A stretch of DNA of 64,000 bases, taken from NCBI RefSeq assembly GCF_004379255.2, contig NC_056036.1, positions 2,170,001-2,234,000 of the forward strand. Direction: 5' to 3'. A program made the translations under genes and the position numbers. This document shows positions 20,533 to 32,552 of this stretch, one piece after another (positions within the stretch are counted from its first letter, which is position 1; each line of letters starts with the position of its first letter). Source of the stretch: Salvia splendens (Eukaryota > Streptophyta > Magnoliopsida > Lamiales > Lamiaceae). Below the pieces are notes generated by a model, which worked only from the letters and a program-made list of their open reading frames with translations, searched no databases and had not been told where the DNA came from.

Positions 20533-23500
20533 TCAATGCTGGCCTCCTCTGTGGGAACCCCCTCCATGACCATGTTTCTTTGAAGTATTCTGTTTTGGCT
20601 CCATGGAAGGTTGATCTGTGGGGGCATTAGTCGAAGGTGGGCTCCCGGAGAAGATGTGACGTACGTGTACCGGGTGAGTTCTCGGTTGTGCCGTGCAGCT
20701 TCCTTTTATATTCACAAGCAAGATCACCTCTTTGTCTCTGGTGTCTTCAGACCACCAGCTTTGAGGGATCCCATCAACGAACTCCTCCAACGTGTGGAAC
20801 TCCTCGTGATGGACCGTCACCTCCACAGCATGACCGGGTCTGATCATGCCAGCTGCAGGAGTCACCTACACCAAACCCGAAGCATTCAAGTTTCCAACTC
20901 AGACACGGAGAGGAGTAGAGACATACCTCGAGCCATCGCGGGAAACCAAGCGAGCCTCTGGGGCGGTAGTCGGATATTACCTCGTTCTCGCTGATTGTGG
21001 TCTGGCCGAGGCATACGATTTCGTAGAACGCAGCGTGTTCCTTGTTCTGGTTTATGATGATGAAGCTTATGGTATCTTGATTGTTGAGCAGTATCTTGCT
21101 GGTGTTGAGACTGGTTTCAGGCACGAACCGTAGTGCATCGAGGTGCGGTCTAATGGATTCGTTCGACTAGAGAATCTTTCCAAACTCTTGCCTCCTTACT
21201 GATCTATCGACGCGGGCAATGTCTAGATTGAGCTTGCAACGCACCGGCTTGTGATCGCTCTCGGTCACATCCATACGCGCCTCATACCTTTCAGAATCAA
21301 GAAAGAGAAACATAATGTTGCTGATGTAAACCAGATTGAAAAATCAAAATCAGATGAAGAAATATATGTGCCTACTGGAATATGGAAGCCACAACAGGAC
21401 ACTCTAAGCTGCATTCATCTGCAGGATTCGATCTGTTATCGCGATACAACACTCTGTCGCACCAGGCCGGGATCCTCTTCTTCTCGCTCGAATCATACCC
21501 TAAAAACCAGAAATCGAGACAGATGAATCCTTGAAGAAGCCAATACAAATGAGCCACAATGTTACCTACCTCCAAGTCCCGGTTTCCCTCTTTCGAACTT
21601 GTAGGTAGGAGGAAACCTTACAAGCGCCTCGCGCATTCCTTGGAAGACTTTACCGGCCTTCATCTCCGCGCGAAGCTGGTCTTTCTCCCGTAGCCTGTCG
21701 AAGCTTCTTTGTGAAACAAAGTCCCTTGCTTTGTCGTATGATATGCCAAAAAGGCGGTAGTTGAAGTCGCCAAAGAAGAGGACCATATCAGCTTCGGCAT
21801 GTTCAGGCTTCTCATCATCAGGGCTCTTGTCGTTAGTGGTTCGAGGCATCTGAGCGGCCGGTGAGACATCGGCTTCAGAGTTGTTGAGCAAGTTTGACGA
21901 TCTTGCAAATGTCATGTTCCGAAATATATGATCAAAATCGGAGTTCCTCTTGCTCACCCCGTCTAAATGCGCGGCCAAATGGCAGTTGACGAAGCACATT
22001 ATCCGATCGTACACTCTTTGTCTCAACCCTACACAACCCTGCACCATTCTTAATTTGTTATGTAGTATGAGAAATGAACCAAACCTCAACACTGTGCACC
22101 AGTTACCTTATTACCGATCGCACGACCCAAGCCACACGCCACTGCTGAAACGTCGAGATCCCCAGCGTGATTCCGGAGGGTTTTCCTCACCCTAAAAAGG
22201 TTAAAAGAGGTCACCACCACTTTAAAAACCGAACTAGAGTGTGATATGATTTTCTTGTATCAGATTCCGATCATCAGGCCGGCTAGCTGGCACGCGTTCG
22301 AAGGTATGTTCCTCATCCAAGGCTTTGCCGATGAGATCTTGCCACCATTGCCCTATAGAGCTTCCTTCTAGCCCTACCTAAAATAGATGACTACTACCAC
22401 AAAAATATACATCAAATCAACACTATAAAAACAGAGTAAATTGTCTCCTTACAGTTTCTTTGGCAGCTGACATTGCAAGAAAACCAGCTCCCATCTCCAC
22501 TTCCTGCAGGCCTACGACAACAATGCCGACGTCTTCCACAGACGATCCCAGCCACGACATTAGAGCTGCGTGGGAAGCTCTTCCTTGGCCAACATTCCAC
22601 GATCCGACCGAAATCTTCAAATTCTCAAGCCTTGTGTACATGATCTCCCTATCCGACAGCTGCCTCCGCAGTATGTCATCCACAACCGAGGGCGAGGAGA
22701 CGTGCCATCCGCGTATACCTCCGTGAGTCGCCAGACTATACAGGGAGCCATTTCCAACGACCAACTTTATAACCGGTCCATTATGCGTGACCCAACCAGC
22801 TATTAGGTTCCCTTCGAGATCGATGATCTGGACCATCCCGCTCACGTATCCGATCCATATCCGCGCACCATAACAACAGAAACAAAGGATGCCACAAGAG
22901 TGGTGAGTGTATTCGTGCAGACGGTTGCCATTTCCATCCCATTGGACCAATGTGCTGTTTGAAGAGCCGGTCCAGATCATCCCATCCGAATCCAGCACTA
23001 TGGCCTCTGTCTTCTTACCTTCCTCGGATGCCCCACCTCCCTTTGCTGCTCTTCGGACAGCACCCGCAGCTCCTATGATGCCATTACACGAGCGTTGTAA
23101 GAAGTTTGACTTCTCCTCCTTCGACTTGGCCACAAGCTTCACATTCGCCTCATCCTCCACCGGTTGTTGTTGTTGTTCTTGGGATAATTTCTCCTCGGGG
23201 CGGATCTCTATCTGGCCATCCACGGTGAACACTTTTACGAGTTCCCTTCTACGAGCGTCCCTAGTTCACGAGCCACAATCAGAAACAGACTGCAAAACGA
23301 TAAGATGTCAAGATAGCAAAAAGGCAGGTACCATAGCGAGAAGGATAACGAACCAACAGTCCAGACTCTGGCGCGAACATGATCACACAGCAAAGCTTTG
23401 ACATCTGAAGAAGAAATGCTACACGTGCCATTAACCGTGACTTGGCTTCTGAGATCGATGCACGAGCGCTCCACCAACAGAGTAGCCATGTGCTTCTCCT

Positions 23501-25101
23501 TGGGCGGGAGGGAGAGCGATTTCTCCATAGCTTCCCACGGCCAACCCTTAACGATCCTCCTTCAGATCCTGTCCATATATCACCTACACACATGGACAGA
23601 TGGATTAAAAGGAAATCTAATTTTGTGGTCGGGGGTGCTGAAGCCCCCAATAAGTCCTGCTAGAGCAAGAGGGTATACCAGAGGAAGAAACATCCATGGA
23701 GAGAACGGGGCCTCGATGTGCCTGCCAATGAAAACATTCGGTGAAGCCATTCTAGGAGAAATCGAGTTCCATCTTCCATGATCTGATTTGACCATCTTTG
23801 TGGCCGCTCCAAACCAACTTGCTCCCTTGATCAACAATGAGGCACGTGGTCGGAGAAGTGCTCACTGATTCATGGAACGCGGCAGCATCCTCATCGCTCC
23901 CCTTTGCCATCCCGCGTGTGCCTACCCCCGGCTTGTATGCATCTGCATAGTTCCACACCCTCACCCCTGATTCTTGCCCTGCCCACAACTGTGCTTCTGT
24001 GCTTGTGATTGTCCTTATAAACTTCCCCCACCTGCACATTATCCATCAACTCCTAACCATGGTTAAGCACTTTAACGGTTTCTTCGTCCCACTCAATGTG
24101 ACACATCGCTCTTTATTTTATTCTGTTTTCATTCAACACATTAAACAGCACTGCATAAATCCTATACCTGAGTTTCCCTCAACGGATGAGGCCGAAGCTC
24201 AATGCAGGGTGGGCGGGTGGGGTTCACGGGGCCCTCTACTGGGCGCCTTGAATATCCCGACACTGCCACCGTTGCCTGTAAACTCCATCAATGGGTGTGA
24301 TGGGTCATCATTGCCGCCACCTCCGTCTGCCTCAATCCTTTGGTGATCAACATGGTGGTCGTTAACAGACTCGACAACGATGCCGGTGACTGTAGAGTAG
24401 GGATAGAAGTTTTCTCCATCGGAGGAGTCAGGGTTGTTTCCTTTGTAGTGACCGCCGTTATTAATGCGGTTCTCGTCGAGGCTGTGTTTCTGGAGCTCTT
24501 GCTGGTGCTTGTTCGCGTCGGTGTTCGTCCTCAGCTGTTGGCTGTATGACTGATTTTTCCGGTGTGGCGGCGAGTTGGATACCCCCTGTCAACTCTCCAT
24601 TTCCGACCGTGGAAGTTCTGTTGCCTTCTTGGCTTCTCTCGTGCGTCTTTGTATTATGGTTTTCAGCCAGTACGGTTTTCTTAGCTTGTTCGGTGTTGCC
24701 ATCGTTTATGTTTGTGTTTGTGTTTGTGTTTGTGTTCGTGTTTTGGTTTTTGGCCATGACGGTTTTCTTTGCTTGTTTGGTCCTGTCATCTTTTGTGTTT
24801 GTGTTCGGGTTTCGGGCCGTGCTTGCTCTGTTCTCTTCTAACAACCTCTCATTCAGCTTCCTAGCATTGTCTTGTTCGAATCTCTCGTTCGTTTCTGCAT
24901 TCTGTTTTCGGGCTGGCTGTCTTCTTCGGGTTTCACATGCCCTTTCGTTGCATGCTTTCCGCTTGGGGCCTTCCGTTGTCTTTCGTTTTGTTGTTGCATC
25001 GCCTGGCGGGGGAGCTTTTCTTGTCCTCTTTCGGGGCCGGGATCGTCTTTGTCTTCTTGGGCCGCGGTCCTTCTATCGTCATCGTTTGATCTATGATCCA
25101 T
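20533..25101 (-). pseudogene. Type II inositol polyphosphate 5-phosphatase (FRA3-like), WD40 plus 5PTase, decayed
   Basis: Ten exons are recognisable: 25101-24168, 24031-23679, 23583-23332, 23260-22453, 22377-22261, 22191-22107, 22038-21570, 21499-21376, 21287-20927 and 20865-20533. Order: low-complexity N terminus, SYSQQLR motif, WD40 region (ETQ...[18 protein letters not shown]), 5PTase domain with [21 protein letters not shown] and [12 protein letters not shown], then a C-terminal MSP-like segment. Intact relatives dephosphorylate phosphoinositides and inositol phosphates and support actin and secondary-wall formation. Lesions: frameshifts near 24582-24586 (C5/G5 run), 24228-24231 (G4/C4 run) and 23541-23547; in-frame TAG at 23752-23754 and 21167-21169; an 8-nt loss at about 22290; donor GT replaced by AT at 22260-22259; and GNKGGVG reading GNKGCVG. 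The homopolymer shifts could be assembly errors. The stops, the 8-nt loss and the donor change argue for true decay. Confidence 0.85.
24708..24739. repeat. TGTTTG hexanucleotide repeat in the 5-phosphatase N-terminal exon
   Basis: Roughly five copies of TGTTTG, which read on the minus strand as alternating Asn-Thr. Around it two copies of a roughly 20-codon block (QAKKTVLAENHN and QAKKTVMAKNQN) lie in tandem. Both expand the N terminus relative to what I know of the family. Confidence 0.7.
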
Positions 25102-25824
25102 TGTTGTGAGGAAATGAGAGAGGGAATCAGCCTGAGAGCCAAGAGAGAGGTGGTTGGAGAGTGGCATTCGAATAAGGGGAAAGCGAGAAGTGAGGCGAAA
25201 CACGCTGACATTCTCATTCAGAAATCATGCTAATTTCCATTTCTTCATATACTATATTATTAGTATATATATTTTGAATATTGTGAAATTCTGTTGTAGA
25301 ATACTGCAGGAATAATACGATAGATATGTAAAAAGACTAGCTTGTTGGTTACTCAGCATAGTATTAATGGAAAATATGAAAAAGTCTAGCTAGTTAGATA
25401 TTGCTACCTATCCATTTATTACATACTTCATCAGTCCTTGAATGTGAATTTCTTCCAAATACTTTTTCCAGTTTATATTCTTGACATCCACTTGAAAGTT
25501 AAGCTGCTCCTCCTTTGACATTTCTTCAGTCAACTTGTTTGTATTTCCTGTGTCAAACCTATGTAAGCATAGATAGCAGACTTCATCTTTATAGTATTGC
25601 CGAATTGAAACAAATGTCCAAATTTGATGTTTGGAAAGGAGCTTATATCACTATATAACTCTTATGTATTACTCCCCAATGCCCAAATTTGATGTTTGAA
25701 ACATATGCCCAAATTTGATGTTCGGTAAGTTTCTCTCTATCATGATATAATGAAATATGACTCATTCTCCATTAGCAAGATTCAAACCACTTTTCCTCTG
25801 TGGCTCTATATTTTTCTTATATAG

Positions 25825-26089
25825 TATTTCTTTCTTCCGTTATTAAATGTTCCACTTTTCCATTTCTATTTGTCCGCCAATAAATACTTCATTTCACTAT
25901 TACTATATTTGGTAAGTAGATCATATATTCTCCATTAACTCATTTCACTCACATTTTATCATAAAACCAATATATAACAGTAGACCTCACATTCCACTAA
26001 TTTTTTCTACCATTTACTTTATAAAGTCAAACAATCTCTTAAAACCTGTGTCAGTCAGATATGAGATATTTAATCATGGACGGAGGGAG
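25825..26089. mobile_element. Stowaway-like MITE
   Basis: The right end ATGGACGGAGGGAG followed by TA is typical. The left end (TTCTTTCTTCCGTTATTAAATG) is degenerate, so the left boundary is approximate. Confidence 0.6.
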
Positions 26090-26780
26090 TATCAATTTTG
26101 TTCGAAAAGTCACAGTCTCATAATAACTTGAAATTTGCACTAACATTCAGAATGGATTGAAGAATCGAACTCATACTTCATCGAAAGAATGATGACGCAT
26201 GATAGATTTTGGCCATCGCTAATTGTTTAAGGGGCGAAAATGTCATTTAATTATTTTTCTGGATTTTATTTTAATTTTCCTATTTTATTTTATTTTTTGT
26301 TTCCTTTTCAGTTCCTAGAGTTTCTCGATCTCATAGTGAGAATAATTATTTTGGTAGTCAGGTTTTGATCTTAATAATAAATTGTATTCTTAAGAAACTT
26401 GAATTTTCAGAATTGGACCATTGTTGTTAAGCGTTTGCATCAGAGCGTATTAAATTACTCCTAACAAGTATAGAGCTTATAAAAAAAATATGTGCCTTTT
26501 GATCTTCAAATAAATACAATACTTTAGTTTCATAGATTAAATTCGTGATAATTTTAGGTCTAAACGTTAGAAAGTCTATTTATTATGGCTTGTCGAAAAT
26601 AATTTAAAGACTGTTGCTATGTAAAATAATTTTAAACGGATCTCATTTTCAAGGAACTGGATCATTTGAACAGTACAAAAATGTAGCTTCCACTTCATAA
26701 ATTAATTCAAGAAATTTTAAAAGGGTTATATAAGAATGATGACGATAAATATAGACTATATTTATAAATTATAATACTTA

Positions 26781-27025
26781 CTCCCTCTGTTCCACAGTAA
26801 TGGAGTAATTTTTCCATTTTAGGACGTTCCAATCATAGTAGAGTCATTTCCCTATTTAGCAAAAATTAACTCTTTTTCCTTCACTTACTTTATTCCATGT
26901 CTTACTTCATTCTCACTACTTTTCTTTCTTTCCTACTTTAGTATCTCTTCATTTAATACATTTAATATCTCCTTCTTAATATTCTTTCCGAAAAGAAGTG
27001 ACTCTACATTATGGAACGGAAGGAG
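26781..27025. mobile_element. Stowaway-like MITE
   Basis: CTCCCTCTGTTCCACAGTAATGG at the left and CATTATGGAACGGAAGGAG at the right are inverted repeats. TA flanks both ends (26779-26780, 27026-27027). Confidence 0.8.
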
Positions 27026-27153
27026 TATTTAAGTTAATAATACTAAAAACAAAATCATTTTGATTATAACAACAATCAAATATGGTACACCATTATTTAA
27101 TTGACACAATAAAATGATCATTTATCAGACATTATAATCTCATATCTAATTAA

Positions 27154-29160
27154 TTAAGCAACAAGCATTTGAATGTGTTGATCCTTCTGAAAATAGGTCA
27201 TATCCAACTCATCCAAATACACCCACGCCTCAATCCCATCATTCTCTCTCGTGTTCATCAAAATCATCAAATCTTCAAGAGGAACATCGGCCAAACTCAC
27301 CCAAATCGCTTTCCCAAACCCAAAATCCAACTCATAATCCCCAAATTTCGACCAATCAGTCACGTAAATCACCTTATAATCCTCCCTGATCAACCCTTTC
27401 TCAGCTATCTCAGCATAGCTATCCACCAAAGCCCACCTCCCGAATTCCTTGTCGCTCAAAATCCTCGTGCAGTCCTTGATCCCACGCACGGTGGCTTCGC
27501 GCATTTCCCTCACCAGCTTTGGGAAATCACGCGCCGCCGCCTGCCTCTCTACCGCGCTGAGCTCCACGTGTGATATTGATACCCATGTACCGCATGCGTG
27601 CTTTGGCACGGGCGGGACTGTCCTCTCGCGCACGTTTATAGCATGGGCGATCAGAGCCGCCCTTGCTGTTTGAGTTTGGAGCCTGAAAGGAAGTGAACAA
27701 ATAACTGAAAAGAAGCACGTCATGATAAGTACGGTAGAGAGATAAGCCAAAGGTTTGTTTGTGGGCCCTACAAATATTTTTCTAGGGTTGATTCGATATC
27801 TATTGATACTAGAATTATAGTTCGACATTTTCCCATATAAATAGTCGTTTTCTTATTGTAAGTTAGTATCTAAAAATTATGTGATTTTTTTTACTAAATA
27901 GGATCAATCACTCAACAATTTTAAATTTTGTTAAAGACATTTTTCAATATAATTAAGGACACTAATTTGTGTTTCTAAATATACCACATCAAACTTTTAA
28001 AGAGCGTTCTTATCGTTGTTGTCTCAACTAAAATTAGAAGACGCAAATGAAAGCATTATAAAAAACCAAAAGAGTAAATTAATTTGTCCTTCATTTAAGA
28101 ACGCTTTCTTTTTTATCCTAAATTATTGTTATTTTTTAAAAAATTTCAACACAAGTAATTGTATCTCAATTCTCGTGTCCTTAAAAAAATCAAGTTTTTT
28201 TTATAGTGAATAATGTTTTCCAAATAGTCTTATAGTGACTTGAACTTTTGAACTAGCAAAATGTGTTACAACTAAATTGTATTTCATGGTTAAATTTATA
28301 TTAAAATTTCTTACCACTATTCCCAACTTAGATTATTTTTTATTTTCATATTAGTACTATTTATATTCGTGATTACCTATGTTTATTTTCTAACATCGTA
28401 GATTCGCCCGCGTGTCTAGCCTCATCAGCGCGGAGAAGCGCCTGCGTGAGTGCGGCCGACACCACCACCACCCTCGACAGCGTCACACCCTCCAGGTCCG
28501 GGTCCGAGCTGGCCCGGGCCCTCAGGGCCGCGATCACCTCCTTGTCGAAGACAACCCTCTTCCCCACAATCCTCCTCTCCCCGACCCCGAAATCCAGCGG
28601 GGCAGCGCTCTCCGACGGGAACAGCGCCGCCGAGCCGAAATCCGGGTGGATCGTCCGCTCCCCGCCGCGCGCGGCCTCAGCCCACGCGGCGAGGAACACG
28701 GAGAGCGAGCAGGCGTCGAAGATCCGGTGGGACCCGCAGACGGCGACGGCGACGCAGCCGCAGAGGAAGGTGTTGACCTGGACGGCGAGCATGGGGTCGT
28801 CGGGGCCGTCGGCGGCGACGACGTCGACGGGGAGGAGGGCGTTGAGGCGGGAGGGGGGGGAGGGAGGGGGCGGAGGTGGGAGTGGACGAGGGCGCGGGAG
28901 AAGAGGGCGCCGGCGTCGTTGCAGTCGACGGCGTGGAGGGGTTTGAGGTAGCGGCCGGCGAGGGGGTAGAAGGAGGGGAGGATTTGGGAGAGGGGGTTTT
29001 GGAGGTTGAGGGTAAGGGTGTGGGGAGGGTAGTAGAGGATGCGGATCACGTGCATTGGGGGGTTGAGGTCGTCGATCTTCGAGATGTTGTAGCGGCGGAG
29101 GTGGGGAGGGGTGGCGGTGGCGGGTTTCACCAGTTGCCGGCTCTGCACCTCCACTTTCAT
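27154..29160 (-). CDS. BAHD acyltransferase (vinorine synthase-like), one homopolymer frameshift
   Basis: Transfers an acyl group from acyl-CoA to an alcohol or amine in specialised metabolism. The substrate cannot be read from sequence. Exon 1 is 29160-28377 and exon 2 is 27682-27154, with a GT-AG intron in the usual BAHD position. The signature HXXXD is present as GSHRIFDACS. The second motif is DFGFG where most members have DFGWG. RERTVPPVPKHACG is another family hallmark. The frame changes inside a C8 run on the coding strand (28853-28860). The two exons total 1313 nt, one short of a multiple of three, and a one-base length error there would give a typical 437 residues. Exon 1 is extremely G+C-rich, unlike its surroundings. 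I lean towards a consensus error, but a real frameshift allele is possible. TATATATA lies about 55-62 bp before the ATG on this strand. Confidence 0.85.
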
Positions 29161-29213
29161 TCTTGCTGTGGTTTTTTGTCAAGACAATATGTTGATTTTA
29201 TGAGTGAGAGAGG

Positions 29214-29223
29214 TTATATATAG
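29214..29223 (-). promoter_or_regulatory. TATA box of the BAHD gene
   Basis: On the minus strand CTATATATAA lies about 55 bp upstream of the ATG at 29160, implying a leader of roughly 30 bases. Confidence 0.6.
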
Positions 29224-29908
29224 AGATGCAATCAACTACAGTTGATCATAGTATTATTTGCATTATCTATTGTAAGCATAATTAATACTAATAGGGTGTA
29301 ATCACAACAACCAATTTAGGACAAATTGCAAGAAAAAAAAACATGAAGTTTTGTCAAATTGTAAAATTAGTTGATAATATGATGGAATTTGAATTTGTAT
29401 CTGATATGAAAGTCGAGAAATCATACGTAAATGTTATCTCGAGTGAGTTAAATGACGTCGTCTATTCATGAACAAAACAACGTCGTTTGGTTGAAATGCA
29501 TAATCAATAGTACACGTGAGTGACTGTATATTTTTGTTGTAGAATAATTGAGGATAAATCTAAAATTTATGGTTATTCCGTATGATTTTTAAGGTTGTAG
29601 AATGAGTTAGAATTTGATCAAATTAAACTTCATGGTATTTTCTGACAATTTACCCTTATTTTCCATGTATTGGAAACCTTATAGTTTTATCCACTTAGAA
29701 AACCATTGTTCAATAATTTTCTCAGACATATATATTGTACATTTTTTTGGACAAATAGAGTATTAATTTTCAATATTTTTCATGATATTTGAAGAGGGGC
29801 AATGCCCTAAAGTTTGAACTCAATCCTTATGTCGTACTACTATATAGCTGGTCGTAAGTCGCCCCTAGCTGATCACGCTATAGCAAATTCACGACGACTA
29901 ATTTAGTA

Positions 29909-30156
29909 TTGTCTCTGTTCCCTCATAATTGAGTCATTTTTTTCAATTCGAGAAGTTCTCTCATAGTTGAGTTATTTCCATAGTAACTTTTTTCTTTTTC
30001 TTACTTTACTCTCTCTATTTTTATTCACTTTTTATTTTATTATCTCTACCTTTTTCTATTTCTTACTTTTTTATCTATTTATTTTACAAACTCAACATTC
30101 CTTTCTTAAACTCCGTGCCGAAAAGTTTCACCTCAACTATGAAGAAACGGAGGGAG
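29909..30156. mobile_element. Stowaway-like MITE
   Basis: Left end TTGTCTCTGTTCCCTCATAATTGAG and right end CTCAACTATGAAGAAACGGAGGGAG are imperfect inverted repeats, with TA on both flanks (29907-29908, 30157-30158). Confidence 0.72.
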
Positions 30157-30776
30157 TATCACTATCTCAGATAACAAGAAAGTCTACTTCCATTATATCA
30201 TGATTCTGAATGAATTAAATGACCAAAACTTATAGTAAGTTGGATTTCAATGTGACAATATATATTCAAGGATCAAGAAAATCTTAAACTAAAACTAACA
30301 CGATAAGGGAACCACATGTATCTTGCATTTAGACAAGGTTTGTTCCCTAATTTGGATTATCAAGATATCGTATCATGTTTAGATTTGGTGAATGAGAAAT
30401 GTAACATCGGAATCAAATGGTAGACTTTCATCAATTTCGATCTTTCTTATATTACGTACATGAATTATGTCGCTCTCGATTTTGTTTCATGAATAAAATA
30501 CTTATATTGTTTAATGTGAAATATGATAGGTGGCACATATTGAAAATTAAGGATTTGTCATTTAAATCTAAAAATTTACTCAATCTATATGGCTCGACTT
30601 GTATAATGTTACAAATAGATACGCAATCTTTCATTACTTATTCTTTCACAATAACTCATGGTGTGGTGTGTCCAAACAATCATATTTGCCGAAAAACAGA
30701 AAAAAATGAGGAGAGAAGTGGTTTCTGTTGGTTGAAGTGACAATAGGTCTAGATAGTGAATCTAGATGCACATATT

Positions 30777-31171
30777 TAGGGCTGGAAAAATATACCAAAA
30801 TATCGAAATACCGCACTTACCGTACCGAAAAAATACCGAAAATACCAAATTTTCGGTATACCATACTTTTCGGTACGGTATCATACTGTACCGACAGTTT
30901 TAGGTACGGTAAAGATATGCATTTTGTATATACTGCGGTATACCGCGTTATACCGCAAATAACACGGTATACCGCAAATACGGTATATACCGGAAATCAC
31001 GGTACGATATACTGACAAAAGCGGTACGGTAACGATATCTAAATTTTGGTATACCGACTTTTCGGTATACCGCAAGTACGGTAAAGGTATGGTTTTTGGT
31101 CATACCGCACGGTACGGTACGGTATGCGGTATGGCCATTTCGGCGCGGTATATCGTACTGTTCCAACCCTA
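30777..31171. mobile_element. 395-bp hAT-type MITE built of CGGTATACCG palindromes
   Basis: Termini TAGGGCTGGAA and TTCCAACCCTA are inverted repeats. An exact 8-bp target duplication, CACATATT, flanks them (30769-30776, 31172-31179). Almost the whole interior consists of short words from CGGTATACCG and ACGGTA, so both strands can fold into many small hairpins. The open frames on both strands are products of the repeat, not genes. Confidence 0.88.
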
Positions 31172-32552
31172 CACATATTCTACCTTAATCAAGACTGAAA
31201 ATCTTAATTATGGATCCAAAACCCTAATTGAGGATCAAAAATCTATAATTGAAAATTGATTATCCTTATCTAATTCTAGAATCCCCAAAGGCCCAAACCT
31301 TATTTGAGATATTAATAATAGATAATGTAAGTAATCCAAGGTTGTAATTCTGGGCCGGCCTGGACCAGATTCAACTTTTTAATTCGCTACTTCGTAACAT
31401 ATTCTATTGAAGTGGGCCGGCCCAAATTATTATCTCTATGAATGTAGGAAAACATAAAACAAAATCTAATAAACCTTAGATTTATTACTGTTGGCAAACA
31501 AATAACTAGGCATAGTCTCATAAAAATAAATGAAAATAATTACACCAAGTTATGCTAGCACTACATTTATTACCATCCCAACTACAAAATCGAACCTATA
31601 TAGCTGTATATATAGTGCAAGAGCTACGAAAAAATTGATTATTCAAGAATCAATAGATGTCACCATTTACCAGGCTAAAAAATTCTTAGCCTTTGAGCAC
31701 TTATATGAATATCTCCTCATTAATTCTATATAATTCAAGTAAAGTAACCTCTTCAATTCTATGACACACTGAACTTAACTGTAACATCTATCACACATTC
31801 ACAGGGACACAAATAACAAATCTCACTTTTAACTAGAATAACAACGATCAAAGAATGATGCTAAATGACCACATTATGACCACCCACACAAGGTTAGAAT
31901 AGTAAATTTGGATATTTAGGAATTCCGTCGAGGATAACATAAATCTCTTGAAATAAATGTGATGTGAAAGAAGAAGAGTGAAAAGGGCGTAATTTTAGTA
32001 TAACAATCCTCAATTGTCAAGGCCATGATAAATATTAAAGAATGGGAAGCTATAAAAATAAAGTGAAAAAGAAGCTCCTTCTTTGAGAAGCTAAAATATG
32101 CAAGGATAAAATAGTAAAATCAGTGAAAGTTGAACTAAAAATTATAAATAAACGGATTTATGTGTGTATTGAACAGTTTTATTAATTCAATAATCTTTTT
32201 AAGTATTGAATAAGAGCTGGCATTATGAATTTGACTCTAATTAAACACATAATAATGCACATGAATGAAATTCTCAAAAGATGTGGAACTAATAATTAAT
32301 TTAACCCCTCGATCTCTCTCACTACTTCATGATTTTATTTAATTAAACTATGCATCATCCACGCTTTTAGTGTTTGTCTGTATTGTGTAGAAATTACAGC
32401 AAGAATATATCCCACATGCATAAGCTTTTTTATATTGCTAAAATATTCCTAGAGATCAATCTGTGATTTCTTGTGCTACGCAAAATATAATTAATAATTA
32501 CTATTATTTCATCTTTTTATATGTAAATGGTAACGGTATAGTAATTGCAAAG

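Larger units (their letters stand above)
25218..27153. other. Spacer between 5-phosphatase relic and BAHD gene
   Basis: No supported gene. Two Stowaway-like MITEs occupy about 25825-26089 and 26781-27025. The repeated phrase CCCAAATTTGATGTT (25617-25720) occurs three times close together. Confidence 0.5.
29224..32552. other. Intergenic region between BAHD gene and small cysteine-rich peptide gene
   Basis: Apart from a Stowaway-like MITE (29909-30156) and a hAT MITE (30777-31171), no gene is supported. Two GGGCCGGCC motifs near 31353 and 31417 are unexplained. The open frame at 30417-30740 lacks any other support. Confidence 0.5.

Noticed and set aside
20421..20627. Alternative C terminus of the 5-phosphatase in another frame
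   Set aside because: The frame from exon 10 stays open through the conserved C-terminal segment and stops at 20533. The other frame adds no recognisable domain.
22255..22261. AT at the 5-phosphatase exon 5 donor as a U12 AT-AC intron
   Set aside because: The following bases (ATACAAG) lack the U12 donor consensus ATATCCTT. A simple loss of GT is more likely.
24546..25109. Plus-strand 187-codon frame rich in Phe/Val/Leu that looks like a membrane protein
   Set aside because: It is the reverse complement of the Asn-Thr and Lys-rich N-terminal exon of the 5-phosphatase. The hydrophobicity comes from the TGTTTG repeat.
28412..28951. Plus-strand open frames across 28.4-29.2 kb
   Set aside because: Antisense shadows of the very GC-rich BAHD exon 1. 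The minus strand carries HXXXD and other family motifs.
30728..31166. Tyr/Arg-rich open frames on both strands
   Set aside because: Products of the CGGTATACCG repeat inside a MITE.
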